Below, one piece after another: positions 43,634-54,217 of a DNA stretch of 64,000 bases. Each line of letters starts with the position of its first letter. Position 1 is the first letter of the stretch. Below the pieces are notes generated by a model, which saw nothing but the letters and a program-made list of their open reading frames with translations, had not been told where the DNA came from and did not search any database. Position numbers and translations under genes: made by a program. Source of the DNA: Falciphora oryzae (lineage: Eukaryota > Ascomycota > Sordariomycetes > Magnaporthales > Magnaporthaceae); the NCBI GenBank assembly GCA_000733355.1, contig JNVV01000012.1, positions 72,851 through 136,850 on the forward strand, given 5' to 3'.

Positions 43634-44169
43634 ACTGTATATGTATATAGCGTATTAAAGAATCCGAATGTCCGAAAAGCGGATTTTTGATGATATCCCA
43701 GGCTCCCAAGCCCTTCCGGGCCAGTTCTTAGGATCAGGCGTGTGCCTTTGCCATGGCCGGGGTGTTTGACAGGCGCGCGCTTATACGACGTGAAATAGGC
43801 GCGGAGACGGACGGGTGAGAAGATGGTCTTGTTGTCGAGGAAGCGGGCTAAGCTTCGTATATGTAGGTGTGAAGCTAGGCTGTAGGTGTAGGATAGAGGC
43901 TGGCCAAGCCCGTGGAAATGACGGGTGGAGCGGGATTCCTTCACTGAGACTTTTCGGTCGCACGTTCCACCAGAGGGCACTGTGATCAGCCCATGGCTCA
44001 TTAAGAGCGATTCAGTTGACGGGCGACAGCCTTGGCTCATAACACAGTGGCCCGCCAGCCGGCTGTCTTGGATATCGTCAGTTTCTGGGTTCGGATGCCA
44101 TTTTACCCCTTCTGGACCAGTCCACCTTTTCCTGGCATGGCCTGCAAAAAGGACTCGCGTGCTTGAGTA
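43634..44169. other. Intergenic, convergent 3' ends
   Basis: 536 bp shared by the CFEM receptor (plus) and ClpP (minus). No gene seen. Confidence 0.45.
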
Positions 44170-45114
44170 TCAATCCAACTTGGTGTCGTCTTTCCCACCC
44201 GGCGCGACCTTCCCATCCCCGCCGCTGCCGCTGCTACTGTCGGAGGTGGAGTCGGTTCTGCGGGTCAGGACATGATCGACGATGCCGAGCTCGACGGCCT
44301 CGTGGGACGTCAGGTACTTGTCACGCTCCATCATGTCCTGGATCTCCTCAGGGCTGAACCTCTCGCGGTCCGCGGCGGCGTTGAGGTGGCGGCGCACAAT
44401 CTCGTTGACCTGGGACCGGATGCGGGTGATCTGGCTCGCATAGATGAGGATGTCAGAGGCCTGGCCGCTGGTGGCGCCCAGGGGCTGGTGGACCATGATC
44501 TGGCTGTGCGGCAGGGCGTAGCGCTTGCCCTTCTCGCCGCCCAGTAGCAGGATGGCGCCCATGGAGGCGGCCAGGCCGACGCAGACGGTGTGGACGGGCG
44601 ATGAGATGTACGACATGGTGTCGTAGATGGCCAAGCCCGACGACACCTGGCCGCCGGGGCTGTTGATGTACATGGTGATGGGCTTGTGCGGCGCGTCCGA
44701 CTCGAGCCAGAGGAGCTGCGCCACCACGGCCGCCGAGGTGCTGTCGTCAACTCCGCCGTTCAGGCAGATGATGCGCTCCTGGAGGAGCTTGGAGAATATG
44801 TCGGCTGTGACGGTCGAGCCGGGAGGTCAGCGACTGTGAGCGCAAGCGAGGGGCACGAGGAGGATAGGACGGTCACGAACATGTTCGCCAGCCTCCTGCC
44901 TGCAGCCTGTCAGTCAGTTATAGTCTGGCCCAGAAAGGGAGGGCACAACACTCACAGTCACTTCTGTGATAAACGGGATGGGCACGCCTCCATGCGGCGG
45001 CAGGCCGGAGAGCCATCTCCTGCTTGCACAGCCGAAGCCGGCGCGCGCTCTCCGTGCCCCAATTGACGCCGCGCTTCTCCCAGCAGCCACCCGAAATATA
45101 CTTGGTAGGCTCAT
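44170..45114 (-). CDS. clpP: Mitochondrial ClpP serine protease with 19-nt micro-exon
   Basis: Model on minus: 45114-44956 (53 codons), 44899-44881 (19 nt), 44804-44170; 270 aa. Exon 1 ends PFITEVT. The micro-exon encodes AGGWRT plus one base and exon 3 resumes SDIFSKLLQERIICLNGGV, giving the family sequence EVT-AGGWRTSDIFS. Intron 1 (56 bp) has branch ACTGAC and acceptor GCTGCAG. Intron 2 (76 bp) has donor GTTCGT, branch GCTGACC and acceptor GTCACAG. The N-terminus is Arg/Ala-rich and acid-free, a mitochondrial leader. Catalytic Ser140 (GLAASMGA), His165 (MVHQP) and Asp221 (ERDKYL) are present. Known: ClpP forms a tetradecameric peptidase with ClpX in the matrix; it is lost in budding yeast but kept in some filamentous fungi. 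The C-terminal 25 residues are Ser/Gly/Asp-rich. Confidence 0.93.
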
Positions 45115-45447
45115 GCTGTGTATGTGTTACCAATGGGGCAGGGCGGTCTCGTGTTCCGCGCTGTTGGTCGATGTTGCAAGGAAAGATATCAATGGCAAGG
45201 GAGGAAGCGCACAACGGAGCTCGGGGCGGAGTTGCGACGTTGGGCTGAGGTCCGCACCAATTGAGAAGCTGACGAGCTTAAGTGGGGCAGTTGGAGCTCG
45301 CAGCCGCTATCGATTGAGCCCACTCGTCCCGCGATGCGATTTGCAGCCGTCGATTTCTTTTTTAGCTAACCCCAAATCGAACCAGACTCCTCTTATGCCC
45401 AGCCATTGAGCCAGAACCAGGACCCACGATACCCCAATGACCCGGCG
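45115..45447. promoter_or_regulatory. Divergent promoter: ClpP / mitochondrial-type protein
   Basis: 333 bp between two divergent ATGs, both opening reading frames with mitochondrial-type leaders. No named element recognised. Confidence 0.5.
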
Positions 45448-46805
45448 ATGAGGGGTACAGCGTGTCTGCGCAGCGTCGCCGGTAGCAGCAGCTTCCAAGG
45501 CGCCGGCAAACGTCTCTTCCCCTCCGAGAAGCGGCTCAAACCCTGGAGCAAGCGGGTCTGGCCCTCCAGCTATGATCTCCCACGAAAGAGGCCGCCCGGG
45601 GAGAACGCCCAGACCGACCAGGTCACCTGGGACCTGGCGCGCACGCAGCTGAGGCCGCGCATAGACGCCGAAAGCAAGACGATCGCCACCCCGAGCGGCG
45701 CTCTGCCAATATCCCCGCTTATGGACGAGGACCGCCTGAAAGCGCAGAGAAAGCGCAGGCTTCCTAAGCCCGCGCCCGACAAGTCCCAAAATGGGATCTT
45801 TGAAAGACGGCTCGAGAGCAACCCATACGGTCAGTGCCTTTCTGATCCGCGTTTGTCCCTAGTGGAATTCAGCCGGCGACTGACATGCGGGCGCCTCGCA
45901 AAGCCGTGGCCCTGGGCTCCCCCGTGCGCATGGACACTGCAACAAACACACTTCTACCCAGGTTTTTCTTGCAAGACTTCTATTTCGTAAACCATCCCGA
46001 AACGAACGCCCCGTGGTTTACGCCAACCTCGCTATTACAGGCCAGCGAGCAACCTAAAAAGGATTCCGATTCCACATACGATGCCATGACCTCGCCGGAT
46101 GGGAAGGCGGACGGCGAGGCGGACTGGGCGGAACTACTCGCAACGTCATCACCCGATGCGGCAGACGCCCGCACCAAGCAGCCCTCCAAGGACCCTCGCC
46201 CCGCAACCGCTGGCGCCTACACGATGTACCGGCGCGACTTGTTCGCGGCGTTTGCCGGTGGCGAGGGGGTACCTAAGGACCTCAAGCAGTACCGGAACAG
46301 GCATGTCAAGATGGCGAATTTTGCGCGCCAGACCTGTGCCGTCTGGCGTGCCGACATGGACGAGCTCGTGCTGAATCTCACGCGGGCGCGCGTGCTCAAG
46401 AGCCTTCTGTACCTGGCCAGGCACTGCGAGGACCCGGCAGAGCCCAGACATTACATCGTGCGGTGCGAGGCTGACCGTCTCGAGGCGGAGGACTGGGGCA
46501 AGCACGTGTTCCGTGGATGCGTGTTGTGGCTTGGCGGTGGTGCCGGCGACCCGGCGAGCAACGCGCCGCCGCCGCCGGAGGAGTTCGAGGTCGTCACGGT
46601 TCCAGACGCTAGGCGCAACACGACGTTGCCTGTGCACGATCTGAATAGACTGTTGGGGTCTGAGGCGGTCGAGACGCTCCGGGCGGAGTCCGCGATCTTC
46701 AGTGATGGGGTTTTCTTTATGTTGGCCCGGCCAAGGTCGAAACAGTTGCAGATGTGGCTCTGGAAACTCCAGGGCTATCTCGCCGAGTATCCAGGCTACA
46801 GGTAA
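45448..46805 (+). CDS. Conserved fungal protein of unknown function, probably mitochondrial
   Basis: Model: join(45448-45829, 45904-46805), 427 aa. The 74-bp intron (GTCAGT, branch GACTGAC, acceptor GCAAAG) splits an Ala codon and restores ESNPYAVALGSPVRMDTAT, a block I associate with uncharacterised fungal mitochondrial proteins. The frame to the left of ATG 45448 starts at TTG, so the ATG is used. The leader (RGTACLRSVAGSSSFQGAGK) is basic and acid-free. The body has LPRFFLQDFYFVNHPETNAP, an acidic linker, FARQTCAVWRADMDELVLNL and a C-terminal SDGVFFMLARPRSKQLQMWL. It shares a promoter region with ClpP, consistent with mitochondrial work. No enzyme motif is visible; a role in mitochondrial translation or gene expression is only a guess. 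Confidence 0.75.
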
Positions 46806-48110
46806 AATCAACAAGTTCGATGTGCCACGGCCCAATGCCCTTCCTCAACGTCTTAGCAGGCGCATGGTCGGATATGCCCGCGGTGTCAGTGCCCTAGTCT
46901 AAAATCAATGTTTCAATATGCGCTCAGGGGATGTTCTGGTAGGTCCGTGAAGAGACACGCGATTCATCTCCTATTCCAATGATCCAAGTTGGCTGTCGCG
47001 CGGGCAATCAGTCTATCACTCAAGGGTCATCCAAGGTGGGGAACATTCGATAGCTTTCCAATCTCTGGCCCCAGGCGTTATCCTCGTATTCAGCCTTGCC
47101 AAATGCGCGGTTGAAGCCTGTGAATGCAGGAAAAGAAGGGTCCAGTCAGCTTGCAGCAAACAAGGCGATTTTACCCACAGGGGTTCCGACCCCAAAGAAG
47201 GGCCTAGAAAAAGCAAGAAAAAAAGCTCCGCGAGAACAAAGAGACACAGGTGGGGTTTGCCAGGCTTGTTTGGGAGCGCTGTTCTCCCGGTTTCCACAAG
47301 AATCCAGCAGTGAATGGAAGCGGTTCGCCTTGTTTGCGCAGCCCCAGATTTTGGCGCCGTTTCCCTTTGCACCAGGGTGGGAGCTGCCTCACAGACCCCT
47401 GCAAACAGAGCTTCCCCGTCCCCAGCGCGGCCAATCAGAGGCCGCCGTCGTTGCTACGGGGGCGGGCACCTGCGGGCGCAGATTCTAGACTGATAGAATC
47501 CGATAGAATCGAGGGGTGCTTTTTGCAGACATTTTTCTACCCGTCATGCAGCCCGTCTGTTCCCTCTGCAGGAAATTTTCTTCTTCTTCTCTCCATCTCA
47601 GAATCACCATCTTCTCTTCTCTCCCTGTCTTCGCTACAGTTGCGGGCTATCACGAGTTTTCCTTGCCCTTTGATACCCCTCTCCGTGACCAGTTCAGGTA
47701 GGATTCCCACTTACACGCCCTGCCCTGGCCTTCCCCGCCCCCTCCTCGCTCTTTCCCTTCACCGCAGTTCACAGCGAACGAACAAGGGTGTCAGCCTTGC
47801 GTGCCCGCCCTTCTTCGAGTTTGGAGGGGAATCTTCCATCGGATTCCACGTCCAAGCGCAGCCCTTCCTCTAGGCTGCCTTCCAATCGCAACCACCCCGC
47901 CATAAATCTTTGCCCTCTCCTCCCATCAACTCTGAGAGTTGCAACCCATCTCCAAGCCACACACATAACCTACATTTCTCCAACCCTCACTGGCGTCTCA
48001 GCCCGCCCGCCGTCTAGGCAACGCTAGATCGCAAACCGACCACTCCCACGTCAAGACTTTGCATCTAACATCGTCCCCAGATTCTAGACGACAGTACCAC
48101 ATCCGCCAAG
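46806..48110. promoter_or_regulatory. HSP90 upstream region with CCAAT box and possible leader intron
   Basis: 1.3 kb. A GGCCAATCAGAGG (CCAAT box) lies at 47428-47440. An inverted repeat GATTCTA-6nt-TAGAATC at 47481-47500, followed by another TAGAATC, resembles loosely arranged heat-shock GAA/TTC units but not a perfect element. A pyrimidine-rich leader runs 47577-47640. GTAGGA at 47698 and TCTAACATCGTCCCCAG ending 48080 could bound a 383-bp leader intron (inference). Confidence 0.35.
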
Positions 48111-50289
48111 ATGTCGGAGACTTTCGAGTTCCAGGCTGAGATCTCTCAGCTGCTCTCTCTCATCATCAACACCGTCTACTCCAACAAGGAGATCTTCCTG
48201 CGAGAGCTGGTTTCCAACTGCTCAGATGCCCTCGACAAGATCCGTTACGAGGCCCTGTCGGACCCCAGCAAGCTGGACTCCGGCAAGGACCTGCGTATCG
48301 ACATCATCCCCGACAAGGAGAACAAGACCCTGACCATTAGGGACACGGGCATTGGCATGACCAAGGCTGTAAGTTCCTCTTGCCGCGGACGCGCACACCC
48401 CGGCAGCCATTGCTCGCTGCTAACGCGATCCCTCTTCTCAGGACCTGGTCAACAACCTCGGTACCATTGCCCGCTCGGGCACCAAGCAGTTCATGGAGGC
48501 CCTGACCGCCGGTGCCGATATCTCCATGATTGGCCAGTTCGGTGTCGGTTTCTACTCGGCGTACCTGGTCGCCGACAAGGTGACCGTCGTCTCCAAGCAC
48601 AACGATGACGAGCAGTACATCTGGGAGTCGAGTGCTGGTGGCACCTTCAACATCACTGCCGACACTGAGGGCGAGCCCCTTGGCCGCGGTACCAAGATGA
48701 TCCTGCACCTCAAGGATGAGCAGACCGACTACCTCAACGAGAGCAAGATCAAGGAGGTTATCAAGAAGCACTCCGAGTTCATCTCGTACCCCATCTACCT
48801 CCACGTCCTCAAGGAGACCGAGAAGGAGGTCCCCGATGAGGAGGCTGAGGCCAAGGAGGAGGAGGGCGATGACAAGAAGCCCAAGATCGAGGAGGTTGAT
48901 GACGAGGAGGAGGAGAAGAAGCCCAAGACCAAGAAGATCAAGGAGACCAAGATTGAGGAGGAGGAGCTCAACAAGCAGAAGCCCATTTGGACTCGCAACC
49001 CTCAGGATATCACCCAGGAGGAGTACGCTGCCTTCTACAAGTCGCTGTCCAACGACTGGGAGGACCACCTCGGTGTCAAGCACTTCTCGGTTGAGGGTCA
49101 GCTTGAGTTCCGCGCCATCCTCTTCGTCCCCAAGCGCGCTCCCTTCGACCTGTTCGAGACCAAGAAGACCAAGAACAACATCAAGCTCTACGTCCGCCGC
49201 GTCTTCATCACCGACGATGCCACCGACCTCATTCCCGAGTGGCTCAGCTTCGTCAAGGGTGTTGTCGACTCTGAGGACCTGCCGCTCAACCTGTCGCGTG
49301 AGACTCTGCAGCAGAACAAGATCATGAAGGTCATCAAGAAGAACATTGTCAAGAAGTCGCTCGAGCTGTTCAACGAGATCGCCGAGGACAAGGAGCAGTT
49401 CGACAAGTTCTACAGCGCCTTCTCGAAGAACCTCAAGCTAGGTATCCACGAGGACTCGCAGAACCGTGGCACTCTTGCCAAGCTCCTCCGCTTCAACTCG
49501 ACCAAGTCTGGCGACGAGATGACCTCGCTGTCCGACTACGTCACCCGCATGCCCGAGGTGCAGAAGAACATCTACTACATCACTGGCGAGTCCCTCAAGG
49601 CCGTCCAGAAGTCGCCCTTCCTTGACTCGCTCAAGGAGAAGAACTTCGAGGTTCTGTTCCTTGTCGACCCCATTGACGAGTACGCCATGACCCAACTCAA
49701 GGAGTTCGAGGGCAAGAAGCTGGTGGACATCACCAAGGACTTCGAGCTTGAGGAGACTGAGGAGGAGAAGGCCCTCCGCGAGAAGGAGGAGAAGGAGTAC
49801 GAGGACCTTGCCAAGGCCCTCAAGAACGTTCTCGGCGACAAGGTCGAGAAGGTCGTTGTCTCCCACAAGCTGGTTGGTGCCCCCTGCGCCATCCGCACTG
49901 GCCAGTTCGGCTGGTCCGCCAACATGGAGCGTATCATGAAGGCCCAGGCCCTGCGCGACACCTCCATGTCGAGCTACATGTCTTCCAAGAAGACCTTCGA
50001 GATCTCGCCCAAGAGCAGCATCGTCAAGGAGCTGAAGAAGAAGGTCGAGGCCGACGGCGAGAACGACAAGACTGTGAAGTCGATCGTTCAGCTGCTGTTC
50101 GAGACCTCGCTGCTGGTCTCGGGCTTCACCATTGAGGAGCCCGCCGGCTTCGCCGAGCGCATCCACAAGCTCGTCTCTCTGGGCCTGAACATCGACGAGG
50201 AGCCCGAGGCTTCCTCGGACGCCCCGGCCGCCGACGCTAGCGTGCCTGCCGCCGAGACCGGCGACAGCGCCATGGAGGAGGTCGACTAA
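48111..50289 (+). CDS. hsp90: Heat-shock protein 90 chaperone (cytosolic)
   Basis: Model: join(48111-48368, 48442-50289), 701 aa, one 73-bp intron after GIGMTKA. The GHKL ATPase domain has [39 protein letters not shown] and [15 protein letters not shown]. An acidic/Lys linker (about 216-270) precedes the middle domain ([37 protein letters not shown]). The C-terminal dimer domain ends in MEEVD, the TPR co-chaperone docking site of cytosolic Hsp90. Codon use is strongly biased to C/G-ending codons (GAG, AAG, CTC), as expected of a highly expressed gene. Known: an ATP-dependent chaperone for kinases and receptors. The length is normal and no lesions are visible. Confidence 0.98.
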
Positions 50290-51647
50290 ACGGCCTGACT
50301 ATGGCTGACGGCGAAACGGAGCGATGACTGATGGGTTTCTGAACAAAAGTCTTGGTGTTTATCTGGAGTTACGGGAATTGGGTCTTTCGGTCTGGCAATG
50401 ATGAGTCCCCCATGCAAAGCAGTACTGCATGTTTTTAGTGAGCTTTTGAGCATGGTTCATGGTTCTTTTTCTTCTCCCTGCCATTGAGTAGGGTCTTTGC
50501 TCCCCTACCTTTTCCGTCACTGCCATACACATCTCCAACCTTAATTTTTTGCGCGCTAAATCGCAATGTTTGTAAACTAGCATCACGGGAGAGAATTAGG
50601 TGCGTTGGTAGATGGTTTTTTGCAGGTAGACAGACTATGGAATGGGAATGCCTAGAGTAGAATCTGGTCCACGAGTGACATGACGGCGTGATTTAGTGTA
50701 GTAGATCTTTTACTACAGTATTCCAAAATTTACACGGCTGCTATGGGAATGAGACCTGGATGAAAGGTACATGAGTTCCCTAGTTTTATTGTTTTATTTA
50801 CCCATTTTGAAGAATACAAGACCCGGAAAAGGAAAGCTTGCTCAAGCGCTAAAACCACCAGGAAGGAAAGCGAAACGAGAGGACCTCCGGACCCTTGAGG
50901 ACGCTCGCTCATATCCGATCGGGGCCTTGGAGGGAAAGCGGAGGGGGTGGTAAGTGATGAAGAATAAATATGAAAAGAAGCAAAGGAAACAATGGGGGAG
51001 GAAGACGAATGAAGCAAAAACGAGGGTAGTGTTTGTGTTTTGTAAAAGGGGGTATTTTATACGACGAACTCATCGTTTTCAGTGCCGCTTTTGTCTCGAG
51101 GCCACAACAACGTAGCTAGAGACGGAGCCTGAGGCCGAGCGAGTGCTGACATGGCCTTCGTTGCCCAGCCCTGGCGGGAGAAAAAAGAAAGGGAGAGACG
51201 AAAGGGTCGTGTGTCTGTGTATGTGTGCGTGGGAGGAAGATAACAGAGAAGAATGGGATAGAGTGGGTGGAAGGGGATATCCAAGAAAACCAACCAGCTC
51301 CAATCGTTTATATCCCACCCATCCAACCAGGCCCTCGTGCATGCCTGCAGCCAATACATCCATTTCCCCTCCGTCGCCGTGTTATGAAAATGTATACATG
51401 GATATATATAATGTTCAACCTTCCCAATCCAAGAAAAAAAAATAGAAAAGACATCGTGGTCTTTGTTTGCCTTTTTTCCCCCGCTCTACAGCAGCAACCA
51501 CCGCATCAGCCACATCGCCGCCTCTTCTCTCTAGCTGCACCCTTAGGGGAACCGTATTTGACACTTGGAGGTTTCGTCCAACACACTGACAGAAGGTGCA
51601 CAATCGCCATTCAGAAACAGCCATACTCACACGAGAGGGTCGGTACA
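50290..51647. other. Intergenic, convergent 3' ends (HSP90 / kinase)
   Basis: About 1.36 kb, AT-richer than flanks. Only the HSP90 3' UTR is expected. No gene, RNA or repeat recognised. Confidence 0.45.
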
Positions 51648-54217
51648 TCATAACGAGACGTCACCTCCCTCGTCCTCATCGCGGAACCGGATCCCGCCCT
51701 CAGCCTTTATGGCGTCGCGGACCCACTCGGAGGCTGCGACCTTCTCGACAGTCCAGCGACTGCGCGCGCGCTTGAGCAGGCCTTCAGTGATCTCCATGGC
51801 GCCGAGGAGGCCCTTTGACCGGAACATGGTCTCGTCGCCCTCGTGGTCGCCGTCCTCGCCTGCGAACGCGACCCAGCGCCACTCGACGCGTGCAATCCGG
51901 TGGCTTGTCCGTGACCGCATCCGGTGCGCGCTATCGGCCCCGTTGACCGTGCCGGGAAGCGGGTCAAAAGGGAGTCGGGACTCGAGAAGCGCATACAGCA
52001 GTACACCCAGCGACCACGCGTCAATGGCGCGCCCGTCATAGGGCTGTCCCATGATCACCTCGGGCGCCGCATAGTCGTCGGAACCGCACCGCGTCTCGAG
52101 CTTCTCGTCGTCGGCCACACGCCGTGACAGGCCCAGGTCCGTCAATGTCGAGACGGGGTATGGGTACGTGGTCCAGTCGATTGAGGGGTCTGCCAGCTCG
52201 CTGGGAGTAAGGTTGACCAGGACGTCTGCAGCAGAGGGTCAAAAGCGGGTTAGGTTGTGCGTCAAGAATGGGCCCGATAGGAGGATAACCTGGTAGGCGC
52301 GCACGAAGCATCCAGGGGAATGAACATGCGGGGCCGAGTGAGGAACCAGTACGGGTAGGGAAGGAGAAAGATCATATACTGACTCTCTAGCTTTATGTCC
52401 CGGTGAACGATGCGCCGCTCGTGCAGGTACCGAACGGCGCCGACGAGCTCCGAGAATATGCGGCGCATCAGGGCCGGGCTCAGCAGCTTCCGATGGGCGG
52501 TTGCGACGTCGAACAGATCGCCACCCGGACAATAACTCAGAACGAGGATGGCGCGCGTGGGCTCGATGTTCCAGGCGCGCAGGTGCACGAGCGACGGGTG
52601 GCGGATGGACTGCATGATCTCGAGCTCGCGCTTGAGGCTCATCTCCACCCTATCCTCTGACGCTCCGCCCTTGGGGCCGTGCTCGCACACCTTGACCGCA
52701 ACAAGCGTCCTGCGGTCGTACCTCTGATGCGGAGGGGGCCGCAGCGGCTGCGGCTGGTCCGGGTCGCCACCTCCGCTCTCGTCCTCCTCGTCGATTTCGG
52801 GCGGCGCACTCGTTGCCAGCATGACACGGCTGAAGGTCCCCTGGCCGAGCATCTTGACAGCGCGCCACCTGCGCATCTTGCCGTCACGGCGGTTATGCGC
52901 CTCGAAGTACTCGTAGCGGTGGCCGGCCTGCGGGGTTGACGAGGACCGGCCGCCAGTGGCCGAGGTGGTCGACGAAGACGATGATGACTCGCCCGCGCTA
53001 AGCGACGACTCACTCGGGGGCGGCGTGGGCGGCTTCTCGACCGGCGTGAGTCCGCGGGCAGCCGAGAGGTGGGGCTCGCGGCGCAGATGCGGGGCGTCCT
53101 CGGCCGCCGCCTTGGCGCTGCCGCGCGAGCCTGTGACCGTGAGCATGCGCTTGGGGATCAGCATGGGGTCCGGCGTGTAATCGCTCACGCTCCTATTGCG
53201 AGTGTGCACATGGTGCGTCGTGGTTGTGGCCGGAGCCTTGGCCTCGGAATATGCGCCGCTGTCGGGCGCGCTCCCGGCGCCGGCACCACTTGCGGACCCA
53301 TCACCCTCCAAGGCGAGGCCGGCATAGGCCTTCCTCTTAGTGTTGTTAGCCAGGGCTGCGGCTATCGACTCGCCGTTGCTAGATATGAGGACAGAGTCTG
53401 CGCCTGGCGTGGGGAGAGCAGCTTCCCGAGACGGCGGCCTCCCGAACCTCCTCCAAGGACCGGGCGAGTCACCAGCGAGCAGCGGAGACGGTAGCGGAGT
53501 CAAATCTCCCATAGCCGCTATTATCGGGCTCGGGTAGGTCGAGCTTGCGGCCGAGGCGGTGCCGAAGCCCGGGCCGAGACTCGTCTTGAAGCTTGGCGTG
53601 CGCGAGGGCGGCCGCAGAGACGAGGCCGAGGTTTTGTGTTGGAGGCCGAAGGTCGAGGTCCTAACCGGGGTCGTGGGCGAGAGGCTCGAGGCGGTGTTTC
53701 CTGCGCTATCCCGACGGCTCCGCGCCGTGGCCACAGCCGAAGGGTCGATGTGGGGACGGGTGGCCGAGCCGCTTCGGCGTCCGCCCGAAAGCGGGCTCCG
53801 CTGATAGCGCGGAGACTCGTCCCCCGTCAGCTGTGAGATGTTGTTCCGTGGCGGGCTCGGCGAGTCGGACGGCGAAGGGGCGATGGTCCTGGAGCGGAAC
53901 TCGAGGCTGCCGGTGCCGCCGGTCCCGAAGGTTTCGCCACGCGGTAGAGGAGACTGTGAACTCGAGGGGGACGAGGTAGCGTTGAAGCGGTCGAGGACCC
54001 CACGAGTGGTGTCTAGGGTCGGGAAGGCGGCGAGATTGACGTTTGCGTTGTTCGCCGCGGCATTTTGGTTACTCAGCAGGGCGTCCTGCTGTGAGGCATG
54101 ATGAAGCACAGATTGTTGGGCGTGGGGCCGTGGCCGGCCATCGGGCCTGGGTACAAGGGTCGAGGACGGCTCTGGTATGCTCGCTGTAGGGATGGACATC
54201 GGTGTCCCTTCCGTCAT
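51648..54217 (-). CDS. Serine/threonine protein kinase with DLG motif and long disordered N-terminus
   Basis: Model on minus: 54217-52384 and 52225-51648, 803 aa. The 158-bp intron (GTCAGT donor) splits the catalytic-loop Asn codon: HRDIKLE | NVLVN. Residues 1-430 are Ser/Pro/Thr-rich with many SP and TP sites. The kinase domain starts near RAVKMLGQGTFSRVMLAT (glycine loop), VAVKVCEHG (VAIK Lys), a linker rich in Pro and Asp, then IVHRDIKLEN (Asp607, Asn612), TDLGLSRR (Asp641-Leu-Gly) and CGSDDYAAPEVIMGQPYDGR (activation segment and APE). Odd: DLG replaces DFG, and Asn612 to Asp641 spans 29 residues instead of about 13. Known: a kinase of CAMK-like fungal type; catalytic residues are intact, so activity is likely. 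The pathway is unknown. Confidence 0.9.

Noticed and set aside
44805..44955. One simple ClpP intron from 44955 to an acceptor near 44805 or 44835
   Set aside because: Joining at GTCACAG breaks the frame, and the acceptor at CTCACAG meets an in-frame TGA; only the micro-exon restores the family sequence.
47481..47510. Canonical heat-shock element upstream of HSP90
   Set aside because: TTC and GAA units are present but not at 5-bp spacing; kept only as a low-confidence note in the upstream region.
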